A stretch of DNA of 64,000 bases from an uncultured Lachnospiraceae bacterium (lineage in GTDB: Bacteria > Bacillota > Clostridia > Lachnospirales > Lachnospiraceae): the NCBI GenBank assembly GCA_949878435.1, contig CATLAK010000019.1:1-64000 (forward strand). Direction: 5' to 3'. The notes beneath the pieces were generated by a model, which saw only the letters and a list, made by a program, of their open reading frames with translations, searched no databases and had not been told where the DNA came from. Below are positions 57,908-64,000 of the stretch, in pieces. The position numbers and the translations under genes are program-made. The stretch's first letter is position 1. The number at the start of each line of letters is the position of its first letter.

Positions 57908-60900
57908 ATGAGAAAAAATAAAGTCTTTTTAACGATTATGTTATGTATTACCATCTTTATGCAATCAGGTTTCGGCGCATGGGGAGCGGAACTGGATAAT
58001 GGCGCAGTGGAAAATGTGCAGGAAAATCCGCAGCCTGAGGCTGGGCAGACAGGTGGGTTAAATCCCAATGAAAATACTGCCCCTGCGGAGGGGATGCCGG
58101 CAGAGGGAGGAGCACAGGAAAATCCGGATGGAGCTGTGATGGAGACGCCGGTGGAAGCTATACCGGAAAATCCCGAGGGCGGTGCGCCTGGAAGTTCCGG
58201 AGAAAATACGCCAGAGAACCCGGAAGAAGTTACGCCAGAAGTCCCGGTGCAGACTACACAGGAGAGCACACCTAATGTGCAGGAACTCCCAGAGGAAGGG
58301 ATTCCGGGGCTGGATGAACTTGGAGAAGATCTGGAATTTGAGGAATATATACAGGAAGCGCAAAGTGCGCTCAGTGAAATCGCAGAGCAGGATCCGCTGA
58401 TGGCACTGATTTATCTGTGCGATTATTATGGACTGAAAAGGGAGCCTGATATAAACAGTGAAGACCTTGTATGGCTTCCTTCAGGTACCACGGTCCTGAT
58501 CAACGGTGTTGCGCTGGATCCGGACTATACCATTTGGTATAGGGTGAGTGTTGAACACAATGGAGATTCCTATACAGGTTATGTTGACCGGAATTATCTT
58601 GCCTATTCTAACGAAATATTTACGGCATGGGAAAATAATTATTTTGCAAGGATTGCCATGTATGCCGCCGACATGGGCGGGTATCCCGATATAGAGCAGT
58701 TCCCCGCATCGTACAGGGACAAGCTGGTGCAGCTAAAGCAGGCACATCCCAATTGGACGTTCGTAAGGCAGAACACAGGTCTTGATTGGGAGAAGGTGGT
58801 AAACAGTCAAAATTCCAAGGGCAGGAGTCTGATCAACAGCGTAATGGGACCTGCCTATCGTGCGGGCTATCACAGTCCGGGCTGGTATTATGCATCGGAA
58901 GCAGCCGTTAAGTATTATCTCGATCCGAGAAACTTCTTGGATGAAACCAGAATTTTTCAGTTTGAGCAGCTGACTTATAATTCATCTTATCACTCAAAGG
59001 CAGCAGTGCAGAACATTTTGAACAATACGTTTATGAGGGGAGAACTGCCGGGTGCAGGAATGACCTATGCAGACGCATTTTTCCAGGTGGGGGTATCTTT
59101 AAAGGTAAGCCCATTCCACTTAGCATGCCGCGTCTTTCAGGAGCAGGGCGATGGAAAGTCTGCATTGATTTCAGGAACCTATGATGCAGTTCCCGCATAC
59201 AGGGGGTATTATAATTATTTCAATATCGGTGCTTCGGGAACGACTACGAAGCAGGTGATAGAGTCGGGGCTTGCGAAAGCCGTTAAAGAAGGCTGGAATT
59301 CACCTTATGCTTCCATTAAAGGGGGATCCGGTATCTTATCGAAAAGTTATATTCTGAGAGGACAGGATACCCTATACCTTCAGAAATTTGACGTGGATGC
59401 CAGCGATGGTACTTTGTATACACATCAATATATGCAGAATATCATGGCGCCGTATACAGAATCCCAGATGGTGCGAACGGCTTATAGCAAGATTAACTCG
59501 CTGGATAACTCCTTTGTGTTCAAGATTCCGGTTTACGAAAATATGCCTCTCAGCGCATGTCCGGTGCCTGCACAGGTGACACCAACGGCAAAACCTACAG
59601 CTACGCCTACGGCAAAACCTACAGCTACGCCCACGGCAAAACCTACAGCTACGCCTACGGCAAAGCCCACGGCGAGACCAACGGCAACTCCTACGGTGAC
59701 GCCAACGCCTACGGTAGTGCCGACGCCAACGGCAGCTCCTTCTGAGAGACCTGCGGTAACGCCCACTGTTAAGCCCACACCTACGGTGAGACCCACGGCA
59801 GCGCCCACAGTGAAACCTGAGGCGACACCTACAAATAAACCGGCGGAAAGACCTACAGCAAAGCCCACAGCAACGGCAACACCAACGACAAGACCGGGGG
59901 CTTCGCCAACAGGAAAGCCTTCTGCAACAATAAAACCGACGTCAAAGCCTACGGCTGAACCCACGGCGAAACCTACAGCAGAACCGACGTTAAAGCCTAC
60001 GGCTGTGCCGACGCCAAAGCCCACGGCTGAACCCACGGCGAAGCCTACAGCAGAACCAACGGCGAAGCCTACGGCTGTGCCCACGCCAAAGCCTACGGCT
60101 GTGCCGACGTCAAAGCCTACGGCTGTGCCCACGCCAAAGCCTACGGCTGTGCCCACGACAAAGCCTACGGCTGTGCCGACGGAAAGACCTGTGGATCAGG
60201 AGGCAGCAGAGGCGGCAAATCAACCGACAGCTGAGCCGGCGGCAGCGCAGAATAATCCCACAGTGGCGCCAGCGCCTTCACAGCAGCCGGGGCTGATTGC
60301 ACAGGGAGAGGGCGGTGCGCCGGCAGATGGGAAATCTGTGGAAGCTGTATCGTCTTTAGTGACTGCGCCGGAAGATGGAAATACTGATTTGACCAATGTT
60401 CAGGAAAATACAAATTCTCAGGGATTGACGGTGACGGCAGCGACGCCTAAGCCGCAGACGACAGTTGAAGATGCATCGATTATAGATGCGGGACAGACCG
60501 GTATGGTCTATGCTGAAACCTTGAAGCAGATAAAGGAGCAGGGAACCAATGTGACGCTTCAGATGGATGATCACGTCAGTTGGACCATTGACGGAAGTAC
60601 CATAGCAAGTGATCCCAAGGAAGACGTGGATATGGGGGTTATGCTTGGAACAAGCCGGATTCCCAAGGAAATGCTGCATGCGCTGACAGAAAATGAGAAT
60701 TACATAGAAGTATCTCTTGCCTATGAAGGTGCTTTTGGATTTACGGCAAAGCTGTCTGTAAAATTAGATCAGGCACAGGCAGGGCAGTATGCAAATCTGT
60801 TCTATTACAACGAAGAAACATGCGCTTTTGAATTTATGTGTGCGACACAGGTGAGCAGTACGGGCAGGGCAAATTATGAATTTATGCATGCATCGGATTA

Positions 60901-61108
60901 TGTCATTATCATCAGCGACGACACCAAAGAGACGCTTTTAGCGGAGAGGGCGCAGGAGCTGGCAAAAGCCCAGAGCTATATTAAGGTAGAAATGCCGGCA
61001 AAGGAGCCGACTAAGGCGGCGGGTATCATTACCTTGATTCTCTTAATCAGTGCAGGTCTTGTCATCGGCGTATATCTGATTTTGAGAAGAATGATGGAGG
61101 AGGATTAA
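57908..61108 (+). CDS. Secreted cell-wall hydrolase (glucosaminidase-like domain) with Pro/Thr repeat linker and C-terminal TM
   Basis: Signal peptide; SH3-like WLPSGTTVLING; glucosaminidase-like AAVKYYLDPRNFLDETRIFQFEQLTYN..HLACRVFQEQGDG; PTAKPTATPTA repeats; C-terminal TM IITLILLISAGLVIGVYLIL. Confidence 0.82.
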   Translation: MRKNKVFLTIMLCITIFMQSGFGAWGAELDNGAVENVQENPQPEAGQTGGLNPNENTAPAEGMPAEGGAQENPDGAVMETPVEAIPENPEGGAPGSSGENTPENPEEVTPEVPVQTTQESTPNVQELPEEGIPGLDELGEDLEFEEYIQEAQSALSEIAEQDPLMALIYLCDYYGLKREPDINSEDLVWLPSGTTVLINGVALDPDYTIWYRVSVEHNGDSYTGYVDRNYLAYSNEIFTAWENNYFARIAMYAADMGGYPDIEQFPASYRDKLVQLKQAHPNWTFVRQNTGLDWEKVVNSQNSKGRSLINSVMGPAYRAGYHSPGWYYASEAAVKYYLDPRNFLDETRIFQFEQLTYNSSYHSKAAVQNILNNTFMRGELPGAGMTYADAFFQVGVSLKVSPFHLACRVFQEQGDGKSALISGTYDAVPAYRGYYNYFNIGASGTTTKQVIESGLAKAVKEGWNSPYASIKGGSGILSKSYILRGQDTLYLQKFDVDASDGTLYTHQYMQNIMAPYTESQMVRTAYSKINSLDNSFVFKIPVYENMPLSACPVPAQVTPTAKPTATPTAKPTATPTAKPTATPTAKPTARPTATPTVTPTPTVVPTPTAAPSERPAVTPTVKPTPTVRPTAAPTVKPEATPTNKPAERPTAKPTATATPTTRPGASPTGKPSATIKPTSKPTAEPTAKPTAEPTLKPTAVPTPKPTAEPTAKPTAEPTAKPTAVPTPKPTAVPTSKPTAVPTPKPTAVPTTKPTAVPTERPVDQEAAEAANQPTAEPAAAQNNPTVAPAPSQQPGLIAQGEGGAPADGKSVEAVSSLVTAPEDGNTDLTNVQENTNSQGLTVTAATPKPQTTVEDASIIDAGQTGMVYAETLKQIKEQGTNVTLQMDDHVSWTIDGSTIASDPKEDVDMGVMLGTSRIPKEMLHALTENENYIEVSLAYEGAFGFTAKLSVKLDQAQAGQYANLFYYNEETCAFEFMCATQVSSTGRANYEFMHASDYVIIISDDTKETLLAERAQELAKAQSYIKVEMPAKEPTKAAGIITLILLISAGLVIGVYLILRRMMEED
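59578..60186 (+). repeat. Degenerate tandem repeat encoding PTxxPTxx linker
   Basis: 24-bp units such as acggcaaaacctacagctacgcct and aagcctacggctgtgcccacgcc repeated. Confidence 0.9.
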
Positions 61109-61120
61109 AGAAGCGGATCT

Positions 61121-61516
61121 ATGAGCAAAAATGACGAGGAAATCGTGCTTTTATTTGGATTTGAGGAGCAGCAGTTAAAAGCGGTACAGATGGTGCTCTA
61201 TCTGCAGCAGATTACAGGCAGATGTGTGGCAAAGCAGGCGTACGGCATGCCGCTTAAGCTATTAGCGGCAAAGGAAGAGCCGCTCTGCCTGGCACCTTCC
61301 GATATGCGGGAGTTAGATGGACAGATGATTGTGTTTGCAGGGCTAAGCGGGGAAAAGCTGGAAAGAACCCTGGCGCTTCTCCGGGCAAATCCGGCATGCG
61401 GGAAAATCCCGTATAAAGCTATTTTGACTCAGACCAATCAGGAATGGAATGCATATGCATTGCTTGATGAACTAAAGAGGGAGCATGCGGCAATGCATGG
61501 AACAACAGGAGATTGA
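61121..61516 (+). CDS. DUF3783-like protein
   Basis: VLLFGFEEQQLKAVQMVL; AGLSGEKLERTLALLRANPACGKIPYKAILTQTNQEW. Confidence 0.7.
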   Translation: MSKNDEEIVLLFGFEEQQLKAVQMVLYLQQITGRCVAKQAYGMPLKLLAAKEEPLCLAPSDMRELDGQMIVFAGLSGEKLERTLALLRANPACGKIPYKAILTQTNQEWNAYALLDELKREHAAMHGTTGD

Positions 61517-61520
61517 CCAT

Positions 61521-62582
61521 ATGAAAAGGCAGGCAGGACATTTGGCGGCGATATGCATGCTGACGATGCTGCTGCTGTGTTCTTCCTGCACCTACAGGAA
61601 TCCTGCCGCTGGGGAGATGCCGGCAGAGAAGGTGCAGGAAGAAGCACAGAGCACATCAGGCAGGATGGAAGTGCATTTTATTGACGTAGGACAGGGGGAC
61701 GCCGCCCTGATCATTTGTGATGGTCAGACAATGCTGTTTGATGCGGGAGAAAACGATAAAGGTGTTTTCCTCCAGTTTTATCTGATGGAACAGGGAATCG
61801 ATCATTTAGACTATGTAATCGGGAGTCATCCGGAAGCGGACCATATCGGAGGAATGGACGTAGTCCTTCTAAAGTATGACTGCGGCAAAGTGATGCTCCC
61901 GAATCTTTCTGTGGAAACGGCGACTTATGCAGATGTATGTGATGCCATGGCATATAAGGATTATGTAAATACCGTCCCGCAGGTGGGAGAAACCTATGCG
62001 CTGGGAGAGGCTTTTTTTACAATTATTGCGCCCAACAGAATGGACTATGGGGAGGAAATCAATAATTATTCCATAGGGATCAAGCTGGTGCATGGAGAAA
62101 ATACGTTTCTATTTACCGGCGATGCGGAATCTTTGGCAGAGAAGGATATGCTGGATAATGGAATCTGTTTAGATTCCGACGTGTTAAAGGCAGGGCATCA
62201 TGGAAGCAGCGACGCGTCTTGTGCGGAATTTGTGGAGGCAGTATCTCCTGAATATGCCGTAATCAGCTGCGGAAAAGAAAATGATTACGGACATCCCCAT
62301 GAAGAGACGCTGGCTGTTTTAAAAGCTGCGGGGGCGAAAGTCTACAGGACAGATGAACAAGGAAGCATCATTGCCATATCAGACGGGACGGACCTTGTAT
62401 GGGAAACGAAGGCAGAAACGCTGTGGCAGGGCGTCTATTATGTGGGAAACAAAAATAACAGGAAACTGCATCGCAGTACCTGCAGCTCACTTCCAAAAGA
62501 ATGGAACCAAGTGATATTTGAATCAAAGGAAGAGGCGGCGCATGCCGGATTTACCGATACATGCAGCGGATGCAGACCATAG
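61521..62582 (+). CDS. ComEC/Rec2-type metallo-beta-lactamase-fold lipoprotein
   Basis: Lipobox LLLCSSC; VHFIDVGQGDAALIICDGQTMLFDAGEN; GSHPEADHIGG; LKAGHHGSSDA. Confidence 0.9.
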   Translation: MKRQAGHLAAICMLTMLLLCSSCTYRNPAAGEMPAEKVQEEAQSTSGRMEVHFIDVGQGDAALIICDGQTMLFDAGENDKGVFLQFYLMEQGIDHLDYVIGSHPEADHIGGMDVVLLKYDCGKVMLPNLSVETATYADVCDAMAYKDYVNTVPQVGETYALGEAFFTIIAPNRMDYGEEINNYSIGIKLVHGENTFLFTGDAESLAEKDMLDNGICLDSDVLKAGHHGSSDASCAEFVEAVSPEYAVISCGKENDYGHPHEETLAVLKAAGAKVYRTDEQGSIIAISDGTDLVWETKAETLWQGVYYVGNKNNRKLHRSTCSSLPKEWNQVIFESKEEAAHAGFTDTCSGCRP

Positions 62583-62591
62583 GGGGAAGCC

Positions 62592-63529
62592 ATGCTTTAT
62601 GCAGTGTTTAAAAGAAGTTATTTTGTTGTAAAACGACTTATTGAGGCAAAAGACCAAAAGCGCATGAGAAGGGAAGTCCTGCCAAAGGAAATAACGCATA
62701 CGGAGTATGTTTATTTGGAGACGGGCATCATCTGCATCGATTTAATCTGTACAAAAATTTGAAGGTGAAGGACACAAAGCACCTGCCCCTTATCATCGAC
62801 ATTCATGGAGGAGGCTGGATCTGCGGCGATAAAGATACCAATAATCATTTCAATTATCACCTTGCACTAGGTGGAAACAATGTATCTTCCCTGTCCTACA
62901 GGACGATTGACCACTGTACCATCAGGGAACAGATACAGGATATTTTTGCATACCTCCATTTTTTGGAGGAACATGCTGATTGTCTGGGCATTTGTTTAAA
63001 TGACGTTTCGCTGACTGGAGATAGCGCAGGCGGTCAGCTTGCCCTGCTGGCACATTGCGTCAATCAGGATAAAAAGCTGCAAAAACTGTTTTCAGTATCG
63101 CCTGTGAAATTTTCAGCCAAGTGCCTGATTCTCAATCACAGCGTATGCTATATAAACGAGGCAGGAAAACTTCCGGGAAGACCGATTACATCCAGACTGC
63201 TTTGTATTCCAGGGTTACAGAGAATGATGTATGGAAAGAAATTTACACAGAATAAACTATATCAAAACACGTTCAGCCCCATAAGGTACATTCATGAAGG
63301 ATCAAAGATACCTCCCATCCTGCTGATTACCAGCAAGGGAGACAAAAACTACAGCTATCAGACGTTGAAGCTATACCGTGACCTTACAGCGGCAGGCAGG
63401 ATGTGCGAGCTGTATTACGAAAAAAATGCAAACGCGGGGCACGTATTCAACGTCGCATATCCCGACAGCGCAGCAGGCAAAAAATGTAATAGACACATAC
63501 TTAAATATATAAAAGATTTAGAAAAATGA
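62592..63529 (+). pseudogene. Alpha/beta hydrolase (esterase), interrupted by an apparent -1 frameshift near 62720
   Basis: Frame 1 MLYAVFKRSYFVV..ITHTEYVYLE joins frame 2 DGHHLHRFNLYKNLKVKDTKHLPLIIDIHGGGWICGDKD if one G is restored in ttggag(g)acggg; GDSAGG nucleophile motif. Confidence 0.8.
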
Positions 63530-63701
63530 AAAATTGTCCTGTACTTATAGGATGAATTGTTACCACATATTATAGAAGGTGAAATCATTTTATTGTATTT
63601 GACAATAGAAATGTGTATAATAATGATACAATTTTGATTGACCTTGAAAAAAGTATACAAAATAGATAATTCAAGAAGATTATTTAGAAAGGAATAGCTG
63701 C

Positions 63702-63953
63702 ATGCTGGTGCTGGTTAAGACATCGGTCACGTGTCTTTTATTTGAATTATATATGATTGGTTTTTATTATCGGAAGCCGCATATTCCGGTTAAATCAACC
63801 AAAATATTTCAGTGTCTTATTGTCGCGGCACTGTTAAATTCCGTATTTGATCTTATTACAATCTGCACGGTAAACAACAGGGATACAGTTCCTGAGTTTG
63901 TGAATCTGACCGCCCATGTTATTTATTTGGCGTCTATCGTGGGATTTATTTAG
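63702..63953 (+). CDS. N-terminal fragment of a membrane protein, possibly truncated by an in-frame TAG
   Basis: Hydrophobic 83-aa ORF; reading frame continues CLLINSTTLDFTDLC after TAG at 63951-63953. Confidence 0.45.
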   Translation: MLVLVKTSVTCLLFELYMIGFYYRKPHIPVKSTKIFQCLIVAALLNSVFDLITICTVNNRDTVPEFVNLTAHVIYLASIVGFI

Positions 63954-64000
63954 TGTCTGCTGATTAATTCTACAACGCTTGATTTTACTGATTTGTGCCC

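Noticed and set aside
59533-60156. 207-aa minus-strand ORF rich in VGxAVGxAVGF
   Set aside because: It is the reverse complement of the Pro/Thr tandem repeat; the apparent repeat protein is an artefact of the repeated DNA.
59578-60186. Possible CRISPR-like array from regular repeats
   Set aside because: Units are contiguous and coding with no unique spacers; no cas genes nearby.

Overview
The window reads as a chromosomal segment of a spore-forming, Gram-positive, low/moderate-GC anaerobe, most like Lachnospiraceae (Clostridia). I infer this from gene content: SASP, the spoIIAA-spoIIAB-sigF operon, a YtvI-like gene, a TPP-riboswitch-controlled thiT and a T-box valS. Most of it is ordinary and densely coded: rarA, a malic enzyme, malQ, greA, tig-clpP-clpX-lon-engB, truA, valS, folC and spoIIA-sigF. 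I saw no tRNA, rRNA, CRISPR array, prophage or transposase. The parts most worth a second look are: (1) a YD-repeat-like membrane or exported protein (frameshifted here), an HscC-like Hsp70, and a membrane-anchored J-domain protein with HPE in place of HPD, all directly upstream of tig-clpP-clpX-lon; (2) a beta-glucan oligosaccharide locus with two GH94 phosphorylases divergent from an ABC importer and a domain-swapped GH3, with long inverted repeats in the divergent promoter and two intercistronic hairpins; (3) two similar single-base-deletion frameshifts (about 19507 and 62720) and a nearby in-frame amber stop (63951); (4) an unnamed interspersed repeat present twice (about 7612-7782 and 57620-57835); (5) a 48-aa small ORF overlapping the end of folC that is absent from the supplied track; (6) several RNA structures, including a thiT leader hairpin containing the Shine-Dalgarno and a 15-bp hairpin in the SASP leader. 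All product names come from reading motifs by eye. No database search was run.
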